From positions 62,001-126,000 of the forward strand of contig JBBELK010001007.1 of the NCBI GenBank assembly GCA_037783545.1: DNA of 64,000 bases, given 5' to 3'. The position numbers and the translations under genes are program-made. Below the pieces are notes generated by a model that was not told the origin of the DNA, did no database searches, and saw nothing but the letters and a program-made list of their open reading frames with translations. Below are positions 9,612-20,407 of the stretch, piece after piece. Positions within the stretch are counted from its first letter, which is position 1; each line of letters opens with the position of its first letter. The DNA comes from Henricia sp. BOLD:AAB3569 (lineage: Eukaryota > Echinodermata > Asteroidea > Spinulosida > Echinasteridae).

Positions 9612-12600
9612 TTTTTAGCTTTTTTTATTCTTCTCCCAAAACCCCATAGACAAAGCGCATGGTCTTTCTGCCTGGCAAAACGGTCACTTGCAAAGCTCAG
9701 ATCATCATCAAACTTGGTCACAACAATCACCTCATAATGAAGTACTGCACAAATGTGTTTACATTTTGATGACGTCATCAGGTGTCAGATTACAAGCGTT
9801 TGAAATATATGGCCTTCAAATTGAAACTTCTGTAAAAATTCAACCGTTTGAGATACAAACTTTATTCTTTCGGCAATGGTCATGACTATCCAAGGTCTAA
9901 ATTTCATACACAGACATTGACCTTGAATCTTGCTTCCTATTGGTCGAAAACAAGGCTGCCCTGTCATTTAAAACTGGTAGCAGATACAGAGATCGGGTCA
10001 AAAGTGTTAGTCTGAAGACCTCTTGGGCATTCCAAAAATACCAAAAGTTAAGTCGTGACACGAAAGAGCGCCCTCTAGCGGCAAGTTGAAAAATGGCCAA
10101 AACTTATTTTGAAGAGATGTCTGTGGCGAAGTTTTTGCAAATTGGCCCAAAATTGGTGCATATGTTCACTGAGGGTCAGTGAATATGCCCATACTTTCAA
10201 AAGTTTGATGACGTCACCAGGTGTCAAATTACACTCGCTTGAACGTGCATCCTTTTAACAGCTATATCTAGAGAACGAAACGGCCGATGAAGGTCAAATA
10301 TTTTGTTTCAGGTTTGTTGTGACTTGGTCTAACGCATATTAGCAGCAAAATTTGGTGGCGTAACGATGACGTCATGAAATAAGCCCGTTTGTACAGCATA
10401 CATTAGCCAAGGTCGTTCACTTCTGAACCGAGCAGGGACGTAGACTTGGTCATTAACATATAACATACCAAGTTACATTAGTGTGACGTCATTTGTTGAT
10501 TTGTTATGAATTTTTGAATCTGGCAACCTATACTACAGCATACACACAGTGCAGTATATACATGTATACGAGTGTACATAAGCATGTACAATATGCATAC
10601 ATCTGCACTATCCCATAGACAAAGCACACAGTCTGTCTCGGTGCTAGAAGAGTCGCTTGCAAAGCTTGGATCATCATCAAACTTAGTCACAATAAGGAAC
10701 CCATAGTAAAGTACTATACCAAAGAGGTTAGATCTTGATGACGTCACCAGGTGTTAGATTACATGTGTCTGAAATTTAATGCCTTGCAAATTGAAAAATC
10801 TGTAAAAATTGAACCGTTTGAGATACAATCTTTATTCTTTCGGCACTGGTCATGACTATCCAAGGTCTAAATTTCATGCAGAGACATTGACCTTGAATCT
10901 TGTTTCCTATTGGTCGAAAACGAGGCTGCCTTGTCATTTAAAACTGGTAAGCGATGCCGAGATCGTGTCAACGGTGTTAGTCTCAGGACCCCTTGGGCAT
11001 TCAAAAAATACAAAAAGTTAAGTCGTCACACGAAACAGCCCCCTCTAGTGACGAGTTAAAAAAAGACCAAAACGTATTTTGAATTGGTCAAATGTATATT
11101 ATCAGCTAAATATTGTGACGTCACGGTGACGTAATCAAATAAGAGTTCCTCAAGTATACATTAACCAAGGTCGTTTACTTTCTCCATTGGTCGTATGACC
11201 TTGAAAACTATCAGGTGCCTGGACCTGGTCTTTAACATGTAATATACCAAGTTACATTAGTATGACATGCATGATTTGTTGATTTATTATGAATTTTTGA
11301 ATCTTAATTACTGTGCATACTGTACATGTACATGTACGGTATGTATTGATATTGTACAAAGTGTACATGTAGTATTATACAGCATGCAGTTTTACATGCA
11401 TACAAACATACAAAAAAAGAAAAGCGGAAAGCCATATGCTCTGTTATCAACAGACATACCTCTAGTTTAGCTTTTTTTATTCTTCTCCCAAAACCCCATA
11501 GACAAAGCGCATGGTCTTTCTGCCTGGCAAAACGGTCACTTGCAAAGTTCAGATCATCATCAAACTTGGTCACAACAATCACCTCATAGTGAAGTACTGC
11601 ACAAATGTGTTTACATTTTGATGACGTCATCAGGTGTCAGATTACAAGCGTTTGAAATATATGGCCTTCAATATTGAAACTTCTGTAAAAATTCTACCGT
11701 TTGAGATACAAACTTTATTCCTTCGGCAGTGGTCATGACTATCCAAGGTCTAAATTTCGTACACAGACATTGACCTTGAATCTTGCTTCCTATTGGTCGA
11801 AAACAAGGCTGCCCTGTCATTTAAAACTGGTAGCAGATACAGAGATCGGGTCAAAAGTGTTAGTCTGAAGACCTCTTGGGCATTCCAAAAATACCAAAAG
11901 TTAAGTCGTGACACGAAAGAGCGCCCTCTAGCGGCAAGTTGAAAAATGGCCAAAACTTATTTTGAAGAGATGTCTGTGGCGAAGTTTTTGCAAATTGGCC
12001 CAAAATTGGTGCATATGTTCACTGAGGGTCAGTGAATATGCCCATACTTTCAAAAGTTTGATGACGTCACCAGGTGTCAAATTACACTCGCTTGAACGTG
12101 CATCCTTTTAACAGCTATATCTAGAGAACGAAACGGCCGATGAAGGTCAAATATTTTGTTTCAGGTTTGTTGTGACTTGGTCTAACGCATATTAGCAGCA
12201 AAATTTGGTGGCGTAACGATGACGTCATGAAATAAGCCCGTTTGTACAGCATACATTAGCCAAGGTCGTTCACTTCTGAACCGAGCAGGGACGTAGACTT
12301 GGTCATTAACATATAACATACCAAGTTACATTAGTGTGACGTCATTTGTTGATTTGTTATGAATTTTTGAATCTGGCAACCTATACTACAGCATACACAC
12401 AGTGCAGTATATACATGTATACGAGTGTACATAAGCATGTACAATATGCATACATCTGCACTATCCCATAGACAAAGCACACAGTCTGTCTCGGTGCTAG
12501 AAGAGTCGCTTGCAAAGCTTGGATCATCATCAAACTTAGTCACAATAAGGAACCCATAGTAAAGTACTATACCAAAGAGGTTAGATCTTGATGACGTCAC

Positions 12601-15600
12601 CAGGTGTTAGATTACATGTGTCTGAAATTTAATGCCTTGCAAATTGAAAAATCTGTAAAAATTGAACCGTTTGAGATACAATCTTTATTCTTTCGGCACT
12701 GGTCATGACTATCCAAGGTCTAAATTTCATGCAGAGACATTGACCTTGAATCTTGTTTCCTATTGGTCGAAAACGAGGCTGCCTTGTCATTTAAAACTGG
12801 TAAGCGATGCCGAGATCGTGTCAACGGTGTTATTTTTTAGGACCCCTTGGGCATTCAAAAAATACAAAAAGTTAAGTCGTCACACGAAACAGCCCCCTCT
12901 AGTGACGAGTTAAAAAAAGACCAAAACGTATTTTGAATTGGTCAAATGTATATTATCAGCTAAATATTGTGACGTCACGGTGACGTAATCAAATAAGAGT
13001 TCCTCAAGTATACATTAACCAAGGTCGTTTACTTTCTCCATTGGTCGTATGACCTTGAAAACTATCAGGTGCCTGGACCTGGTCTTTAACATGTAATATA
13101 CCAAGTTACATTAGTATGACATGCATGATTTGTTGATTTATTATGAATTTTTGAATCTTAATTACTGTGCATACTGTACATGTACATGTACGGTATGTAT
13201 TGATATTGTACAAAGTGTACATGTAGTATTATACAGCATGCAGTTTTACATGCATACAAACATACAAAAAAAGAAAAGCGGAAAGCCATATGCTCTGTTA
13301 TCAACAGACATACCTCTAGTTTAGCTTTTTTTATTCTTCTCCCAAAACCCCATAGACAAAGCGCATGGTCTTTCTGCCTGGCAAAACGGTCACTTGCAAA
13401 GTTCAGATCATCATCAAACTTGGTCACAACAATCACCTCATAGTGAAGTACTGCACAAATGTGTTTACATTTTGATGACGTCATCAGGTGTCAGATTACA
13501 AGCGTTTGAAATATATGGCCTTCAATATTGAAACTTCTGTAAAAATTCTACCGTTTGAGATACAAACTTTATTCCTTCGGCAGTGGTCATGACTATCCAA
13601 GGTCTAAATTTCGTACACAGACATTGACCTTGAATCTTGCTTCCTATTGGTCGAAAACAAGGCTGCCCTGTCATTTAAAACTGGTAGCAGATACAGAGAT
13701 CGGGTCAAAAGTGTTAGTCTGAAGACCTCTTGGGCATTCCAAAAATACCAAAAGTTAAGTCGTGACACGAAAGAGCGCCCTCTAGCGGCAAGTTGAAAAA
13801 TGGCCAAAACTTATTTTGAAGAGATGTCTGTGGCGAAGTTTTTGCAAATTGGCCCAAAATTGGTGCATATGTTCACTGAGGGTCAGTGAATATGCCCATA
13901 CTTTCAAAAGTTTGATGACGTCACCAGGTGTCAAATTACACTCGCTTGAACGTGCATCCTTTTAACAGCTATATCTAGAGAACGAAACGGCCGATGAAGG
14001 TCAAATATTTTGTTTCAGGTTTGTTGTGACTTGGTCTAACGCATATTAGCAGCAAAATTTGGTGGCGTAACGATGACGTCATGAAATAAGCCCGTTTGTA
14101 CAGCATACATTAGCCAAGGTCGTTCACTTCTGAACCGAGCAGGGACGTAGACTTGGTCATTAACATATAACATACCAAGTTACATTAGTGTGACGTCATT
14201 TGTTGATTTGTTATGAATTTTTGAATCTGGCAACCTATACTACAGCATACACACAGTGCAGTATATACATGTATACGAGTGTACATAAGCATGTACAATA
14301 TGCATACATCTGCACTATCCCATAGACAAAGCACACAGTCTGTCTCGGTGCTAGAAGAGTCGCTTGCAAAGCTTGGATCATCATCAAACTTAGTCACAAT
14401 AAGGAACCCATAGTAAAGTACTATACCAAAGAGGTTAGATCTTGATGACGTCACCAGGTGTTAGATTACATGTGTCTGAAATTTAATGCCTTGCAAATTG
14501 AAAAATCTGTAAAAATTGAACCGTTTGAGATACAATCTTTATTCTTTCGGCACTGGTCATGACTATCCAAGGTCTAAATTTCATGCAGAGACATTGACCT
14601 TGAATCTTGTTTCCTATTGGTCGAAAACGAGGCTGCCTTGTCATTTAAAACTGGTAAGCGATGCCGAGATCGTGTCAACGGTGTTAGTCTCAGGACCCCT
14701 TGGGCATTCAAAAAATACAAAAAGTTAAGTCGTCACACGAAACAGCCCCCTCTAGTGACGAGTTAAAAAAAGACCAAAACGTATTTTGAATTGGTCAAAT
14801 GTATATTATCAGCTAAATATTGTGACGTCACGGTGACGTAATCAAATAAGAGTTCCTCAAGTATACATTAACCAAGGTCGTTTACTTTCTCCATTGGTCG
14901 TATGACCTTGAAAACTATCAGGTGCCTGGACCTGGTCTTTAACATGTAATATACCAAGTTACATTAGTATGACATGCATGATTTGTTGATTTATTATGAA
15001 TTTTTGAATCTTAATTACTGTGCATACTGTACATGTACATGTACGGTATGTATTGATATTGTACAAAGTGTACATGTAGTATTATACAGCATGCAGTTTT
15101 ACATGCATACAAACATACAAAAAAAGAAAAGCGGAAAGCCATATGCTCTGTTATCAACAGACATACCTCTAGTTTAGCTTTTTTTATTCTTCTCCCAAAA
15201 CCCCATAGACAAAGCGCATGGTCTTTCTGCCTGGCAAAACGGTCACTTGCAAAGTTCAGATCATCATCAAACTTGGTCACAACAATCACCTCATAGTGAA
15301 GTACTGCACAAATGTGTTTACATTTTGATGACGTCATCAGGTGTCAGATTACAAGCGTTTGAAATATATGGCCTTCAATATTGAAACTTCTGTAAAAATT
15401 CTACCGTTTGAGATACAAACTTTATTCCTTCGGCAGTGGTCATGACTATCCAAGGTCTAAATTTCGTACACAGACATTGACCTTGAATCTTGCTTCCTAT
15501 TGGTCGAAAACGAGGCTGCCCTGTCATTTAAAACTGGTAGCAGATACAGAGATCGGGTCAAAAGTGTTAGTCTCAGGACCTCTTGGGCATTCCAAAAATA

Positions 15601-16652
15601 CCAAAAGTTAAGTCGTGACACGAAAGAGCGCCCTCTAGCGGCAAGTTGAAAAATGGCCAAAACGCGTTTTAAACAGATGTCTGTGGCGAAGTTTTTGCAA
15701 ATTGGCCCAAAATTGGTGCATATGTTCACTGAGGGTCAGTGAACACGTCCATACCTTCAAAAGTTTGATGACGTTACCAGGTGTCAAATTACACTCAGTT
15801 GAACATGCGTTCTTCTAACGGTTATATCTAGAGAACGAAAAGGCCGATGGAGGTCAAATTTTGTGTTTTAGGTTTGTTGTGACTTGGTCTAATGCATATT
15901 AGCAGCAAAATTTGGTGGCGTAACGATGACGTCATCATATAAGCCCGTTTATGCAGCATACATTAGCCAAGGTCGTTCACTTCCTCTAATGGGCGTATGA
16001 CCTTGAAACCTAGCAGGGACGTAGACTTGGTCATTAACATATAACATACCAAGTTACATTAGTGTGACGTCATTTGTTGATTTGTTATGAATTTTTGAAT
16101 CTGGCAACCTATACTACAGCATACACACAGTGCAGTATATATGAGTGTACATAAGCATGTACAATATGCATACATCTGCACTACCCCATATCCCATAGAC
16201 AAAGCACATAGTCTATCTCGCTGCTAGAAGGGTCGCTTGCAAAGCTTGGATCATCATCAAACTTGGTCACAATAAGGAACCCATAGTAAAGTACTTTACC
16301 AAAGATGTTACATCTTGATGACGTCACCAGGTGTCAGATTACATGCGCCTGAAATTTAATGCCTTACAAATTCAAAAATCTGTAAAAATTTAACCGTTTG
16401 AGATACGAACTTAATTGTTTCCTTCGATACTGGTCATGACTATCCAAGGTCTAAATTTTATGCACAGACAATGACCTTGAATCTTGCTTCCTCTTTGTCG
16501 AAAACGAGGCTGCCTTATCATTTAAAACTGGTAGCAGAGTGTACAGAGTGTACATGTAGTATTATACAACATGCAGTTTTACATGCATACAAACATAAAC
16601 AATACAAAAAGCGGAAAGCCATATGCTCTGTTATCAACAGACATACCTCTAG
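9612..16652. repeat. Tandem array, 1,854-bp period, 3 near-identical units plus a partial fourth
   Basis: Unit ends (CTAG) fall at 9611, 11465, 13319, 15172 and 16652, giving 1854, 1854, 1853 and 1480 bp. The three full units are almost identical; the one clear difference I saw is TTATTTTTTAGG for TTAGTCTCAGG near 12832. The fourth begins identical, diverges after about 15500 and is internally shortened. Each unit contains two diverged sub-units of about 0.9 kb sharing the GATGACGTCA-CAGGTGT, ACCGTTTGAGATAC, CATTGACCTTGAATC and CCTCTAG blocks. The short open frames that recur in every unit are repeat by-products without recognisable protein character. The array ends exactly where the PLE begins. 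Confidence 0.9.
12062..12977. promoter_or_regulatory. CRE palindromes within one array unit (example)
   Basis: TGACGTCA, the full CREB/ATF palindrome, occurs at 12062, 12220, 12337, 12592 and 12970. With the copy at 11622 that makes six in this unit, repeated in the other units. TGACCTTGA (reverse TCAAGGTCA, the monomeric SF-1/ERR-type site) occurs at 11771, 12741 and 13050. The sequence matches are exact; regulatory function is inference. Confidence 0.35.
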
Positions 16653-17530
16653 TTTTTGTTTATTTTCTATTGGTAATATGGGATGGGATGTGGGTGGGTT
16701 TTTGCGAGCAAAGGAACGTTTTTCAGTTCCTTTTGGTGAAGCAGGAGCTAGCTTTCTAGGCTACCGTATGCCCTTCATCAGCTGCGGGTGGGATTCGGGA
16801 GAATCCGGGTGACTCGCTTTGGTTTCCTTGAGCGGAAGGATCCAGCTTTTTAAAGAAGTTGTTTGTTCTTCAAGCAGTGAGATAAGGATGTTTAGGGTTT
16901 CATCCGGTTCCTGGCTGTTTTCGGTGTAACCTGAGTCTGATAGTGGGGGGAGCCGTTTTTCGTGGTTGGGTAGTTTGGCTCGGATTATTTTTTGTTTCTT
17001 GTTTCAGGTTTTCCGCTTTTTTGAAAGCAATTAGCGGTGGTTTAGGAAATATTTCCTTTAGTAGTTCAACGCTTTCAATTAGGTGCCAGTGTTTGTTTAC
17101 AGCTTTTCTTAGGTTATGGTTGTTTATTGCTGGATTATAAGTTGTGGAGAAGACGAGTGGGGTTTGCTTTGTTTTGTTATCCCTTTTTTTGTCGATAAGG
17201 TTGGCCCTTCCAGTATGTTTTACTTTTGATGTAGCCGCTTCGATTTAAGGCTGTTTATTGCGGCTAGTTCTGGTTTGGTCATGTTTGTTGACCGGTTTTG
17301 TAGTCGGGTATGGGCAATTTCATATTTTGTGGCTTCCAGATAAGTTTCCAGCGTGGTGCTGGGGGTAGTTGTTGGATGCCATTTCGATGGTGGTTTGAAT
17401 GGGTGTGTTAGGGATTGTTTATTGTGCATTATAAATGATACTCTCATTCTTCGGGTGAATATTTTTAAATCGCTCAGTAAGGATTTTCGTGTTGGTTTAG
17501 CAAAGGGGGGGTGATGGTGCTTACCCATTC
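16653..17530 (-). mobile_element. Penelope-like element, 5'-truncated downstream copy
   Basis: Read on the minus strand, it joins the series at AKPTRKSLLSDLKIF near 17505 and lacks everything upstream. It then repeats the rest of the neighbouring copy (17632-18510) at high identity: the FKPPSKWHPT segment, TNMTKPELAAINSLKSKR, then a jump to the C-terminal RT region. A 2-bp insertion near 17225 breaks the frame after the jump. Here the C-terminal frame reads past the position where the other copy has TAA and stops at a TAG near 16762. It ends at a T-rich boundary directly against CTAG of the tandem array. Head-to-tail partial tandem copies are typical of PLEs. Confidence 0.75.
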
Positions 17531-17835
17531 AGTGACACGGCCGTTCTGGTCGACTTGTTTTTATTGATTGAAATAAAATATATTATTTTAAATCAAAAAT
17601 GTTTTGTTGTGTCCATTTGTACCGTTTTGCTGAGTTTTTTTTGTTTATTTTCCATTGGTAATATGGGATGGGATGTGGGTGGGTTTTTGCGAGCAAAGGA
17701 ACGTTTTTCAGTTCCTTTTGGTGAAGCAGGAGCTAGCTTTCTAGGCTACCGTATGCCCTTCATCAGCTGCGGGTGGGATTCGGGAGAATCCGGGTGACTC
17801 TTTTTGGTTTCCTTGAGCGGAAGGATCCAGCTTTT

Positions 17836-18690
17836 TTAAGAAGTTGTTTGTTCTTCAAGCAGTGAGATAAGGATGTTTAGGGTTTCATCCGGTTCCTGGC
17901 TGTTTTCGGTGTAACCTGAGTCTGATAGTGGGGGGAGCCGTTTTTCGTGGTTGGGTAGTTTGGCTCGGATTATTTTTTGTTTCAGGTTTTTCCGTTTTTT
18001 TGAAAGCAATTAGCGGTGGTTTAGGAAATAGTTCCTTTAGTAGTTCAACGCTTTCAATTAGGTGCCAGTGTTTGTTTACAGCTTTTCTTAGGTTGTGGTT
18101 GTTTATTGCTGGATTATAAGTTGTGGAGAAGACGAGTGGGGTTTGCTTTGTTTTGTTATCCCTTTTTTTGTCGATAAGGTTGGCCCTTCCAGTATGTTTT
18201 ACTTGATGTAGCCGCTTCGATTTAAGGCTGTTTATTGCGGCTAGCTCTGGTTTGGTCATGTTTGTTGACCGGTTTTGTAGTCGGGTATGGGCAATTTCAT
18301 ATTTTGTGGCTTCCAGATAAGTTTCCAGCGTGGTGCTGGGGGTAGTTGTTGGATGCCATTTTGATGGTGGTTTGAATGGGTGTGTTAGGGATTGTTTATT
18401 TTGCATTAGAAATGATACTCTCATTCTTCGGGTGAATATTTTTAAGTCGCTCAGTAAGGATTTTCGTGTTGGTTTAGCAGGTGTTGGGACGAAATTCAAA
18501 CCTTTGCCCAATGCTATTTTTTCAGTTTCTGAAAGTTTGGTATTGGACAGGTTGGTTATGAATTGTTCGCAATTTTCTGCTAAAGAACGTTTGTGATTCC
18601 CTCGGGCGTTTGTTTGTTTTGTTTTGCATCCGAATGAACACCTGTTGGATTTGGTTTGGGTTAGTGATCTTTTTTTTGGTTTTGGGGGTT
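17836..18690 (-). pseudogene. PLE reverse transcriptase remnant lacking its catalytic core
   Basis: The conserved PLE lead-in is clear: LSETEKIALGKGLNFVPTP, then LLSDLKIFTRRMRVSF, FKPPSKWHPT and NMTKPELAAINSLKSKR (18570-18190). The family should continue with an IKPADKG-type segment and the RT palm with its catalytic aspartates. Instead the sequence jumps to the segment that follows the RT: TPLVFSTTYNPAI, LRKAVNKHWHL and ELFPKPPLIAFKK. After a shift in an A-run near 17998 it reads NLKQKIIRAKLPN and ends within about 45 residues. The catalytic motifs are absent. The same deletion is in the truncated copy, so it predates the tandem. It cannot encode an active RT. Confidence 0.75.
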
Positions 18691-18853
18691 TGTTTTAGTT
18701 TCCTTTTTGCCATGACCTTTTATTTGTTTGTGGTTATATTTTAGGGGGTTATTTTCAATATAACGTTATGGAGGTATTGGCTTAAGACAGATCAGAAAAC
18801 TCTCTTTTGTAGATGTGGTGGTCCTGAAAAGGACCGTTGGTTTTGTTTAGTTG

Positions 18854-19615
18854 TTACAGATCACTGCGTTTTCTTTTTGTGCCTTTGATTGGTCCACGAT
18901 TGAAGAACGAGTATAGTTGCTGTGCCGTGTGGTGGTCTTGGCCTTCGAAGTTGGCGAAGGTGTCTTGAGCCGTTTGGTGTGCTGTGGTGGTTTGCTGGTC
19001 AATTTCCTCCAGTTGTTTTTTGTATTCGTTGAGCGTTATTTCTGCCAGCCTTAGCGATGTTCTACCCTGTAGTTTCTCGAAACGTTGTTTATATGTTTCT
19101 GAGAATTCGAGGGGTTTTGGTTGTTTTGGTGGCTTTATTTTGAATGTCAGGTAGTACGGTGCTTTTTCGTCTGCTATTCCCTTTGAGAAGTTTCTGATTT
19201 GGTTCGTGATGTGTTCTTTGGCGGTTTTTAGAGTGGTAATGTTTTCCGCCAAAGATTTTATTTTGAATTTCTCTTCTGGGAGACGGTGCCGTGGTTGCGT
19301 GTTGGAGGTTGATGGGCCTGGTGTGTTGTACGCATCGCAGATTGGTGGGAGGTCGTCCTCGTCGAATAGCGAGTCGTCCAGGTTTCGTTGACCGCAGGGT
19401 ATGCTTCGGATGATGACGGGCTCGGTGGTGACGGCGGCAGTTCTTGTTGGGTCTTCGTTCTTTTGTTTTTGCTTAGTTTTGACATTTTGTGCGAATACGC
19501 CATTTTGTAAGTCAAATAATGCTGAGTCATTGTGGAAGTGATGTGCGTGCGCGTTGCGTGTGTCTCTGGTGGGCGTAGCGCGGTTTAGTTCACAATGGTC
19601 TAGATAGTCGCCCAC
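18854..19615 (-). CDS. Upstream ORF of the Penelope-like element, unknown function
   Basis: This intact 253-aa frame starts MGDYLDHCELNR and ends with a basic RKRSDL tail resembling a nuclear localisation signal. The middle is acidic and Pro/Ser/Thr-rich (residues about 60-120). The C-terminal half has charged, Gln-rich, heptad-like stretches that may form coiled coil. It lies about 165 bp upstream of the RT remnant in the same orientation, so it is probably an ORF1-like product of the element. I see no zinc knuckle, endonuclease or RT motif, and I do not recognise the family. An alternative is an unrelated host exon captured upstream of the PLE. Confidence 0.5.
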   Translation of the reverse strand: MGDYLDHCELNRATPTRDTRNAHAHHFHNDSALFDLQNGVFAQNVKTKQKQKNEDPTRTAAVTTEPVIIRSIPCGQRNLDDSLFDEDDLPPICDAYNTPGPSTSNTQPRHRLPEEKFKIKSLAENITTLKTAKEHITNQIRNFSKGIADEKAPYYLTFKIKPPKQPKPLEFSETYKQRFEKLQGRTSLRLAEITLNEYKKQLEEIDQQTTTAHQTAQDTFANFEGQDHHTAQQLYSFFNRGPIKGTKRKRSDL

Positions 19616-19784
19616 CCGAACTTGCTCCTCTTGGATGAAGTATGGAATAGAAGTTAGCTATACGAGAATTGAAGCCATTATGCCGGCCGCCATTGTACCC
19701 CACGAACAATGCTTGGCCTACACTGCTGATATACTCCCCGGTCCATGCGATCGCTTGCATTCCACTTAAAACATGTGGCCATAA

Positions 19785-20208
19785 TGTAGAAGTTCTGCCG
19801 CCAGTGATTGCGGTTGCTACCAATAATTTACGCTCGTCATAAACTCCACCATATACCGGTGTTAACTTAGGTTTAATCTGTGTAACAAACAAACAGAAAA
19901 CATACAGATCAGCATATCGTTAGCCATAAGAATATTTACAATAAATCAATGTGAAAGTAATTTTGTCCATTTACAAACATTTAAATGATTAGTTACACTT
20001 ACGACTTTGCTGGGCCTTCTGGCTAACTTCAAATAATGAGTGACGTTGACTAACTCTGTTGTTTCAGCTAGACCAAGGCCAAATTAATAACCTATATAAT
20101 TTCAAACAGGGGAATTTATTGTTATACAAAAGAAACGCGACGCGCAAAGAAACGCGCACGCAAAGATACGCGTGCGCACCATGCTAAAAAACAGTAAAAG
20201 CCTTAACA
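19785..20208 (-). repeat. BEL/Pao 3' LTR (424 bp)
   Basis: On the plus strand it starts TGTAGAAGTTCTGCCGCCAG and ends CCTTAACA. It matches 26655-27135 except that it lacks TAGCAGG (near 20031) and a ~48-bp block beginning CAAGAGATGGCGCAG (near 20133). On the minus strand it directly follows the purine-rich AAGGGGCCGGGA, as a 3' LTR should. Confidence 0.93.
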
Positions 20209-20220
20209 TCCCGGCCCCTT
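20209..20220 (-). other. Polypurine tract of the BEL/Pao element
   Basis: AAGGGGCCGGGA on the minus strand lies immediately before the TGTTAAGG start of the 3' LTR. This is the position where plus-strand DNA synthesis is primed. It contains two pyrimidines, so it is an imperfect purine run. Confidence 0.6.
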
Positions 20221-20407
20221 AAATGTTGCTTCTATATTAGGCAACATTTATCTAATCAATCAAAAAAGATAACTAATGCAAGGATAACACAATTTTGGCT
20301 AAATATCTGCAAACATCTCATTAGCTAAACAAAAAACAAAGATTACAATATCACCATGTAGAACGAACTCTGGGAATAACGTGAGACAGTAGCAGATGAT
20401 CTGGAAC

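Larger units (their letters stand above)
17632..19784 (-). mobile_element. Penelope-like element, longer copy with upstream ORF
   Basis: In minus-strand order it holds a 253-aa ORF (19615-18854), a short linker, the N-terminal PLE region and the C-terminal RT region (about 18690-17836), and a 3' tail ending near 17632. The RT core between them is deleted. No GIY-YIG endonuclease follows the RT end. About 100 bp of A/T-rich sequence (17531-17631) separate it from the truncated copy. The 5' part (19616-19784) has no recognised gene and is cut by the BEL/Pao LTR at 19785, so the 5' limit is uncertain. Confidence 0.7.

Noticed and set aside
9897..15729. Short frames of 67-108 aa recurring in every array unit
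   Set aside because: They recur only because the DNA repeats. Sequences lack domain or composition signals, they overlap on both strands, and the diverged units do not preserve them.
17928..18119. Plus-strand hydrophobic frame in the PLE (also 16943-17140)
   Set aside because: It is the antisense of the conserved PLE C-terminal region, and the apparent membrane segment is a by-product of that.
19590..19892. 100-aa minus-strand frame spanning the left LTR edge
   Set aside because: Its N-terminal part is LTR sequence and its C-terminal part is flanking DNA. It is created by the insertion junction.
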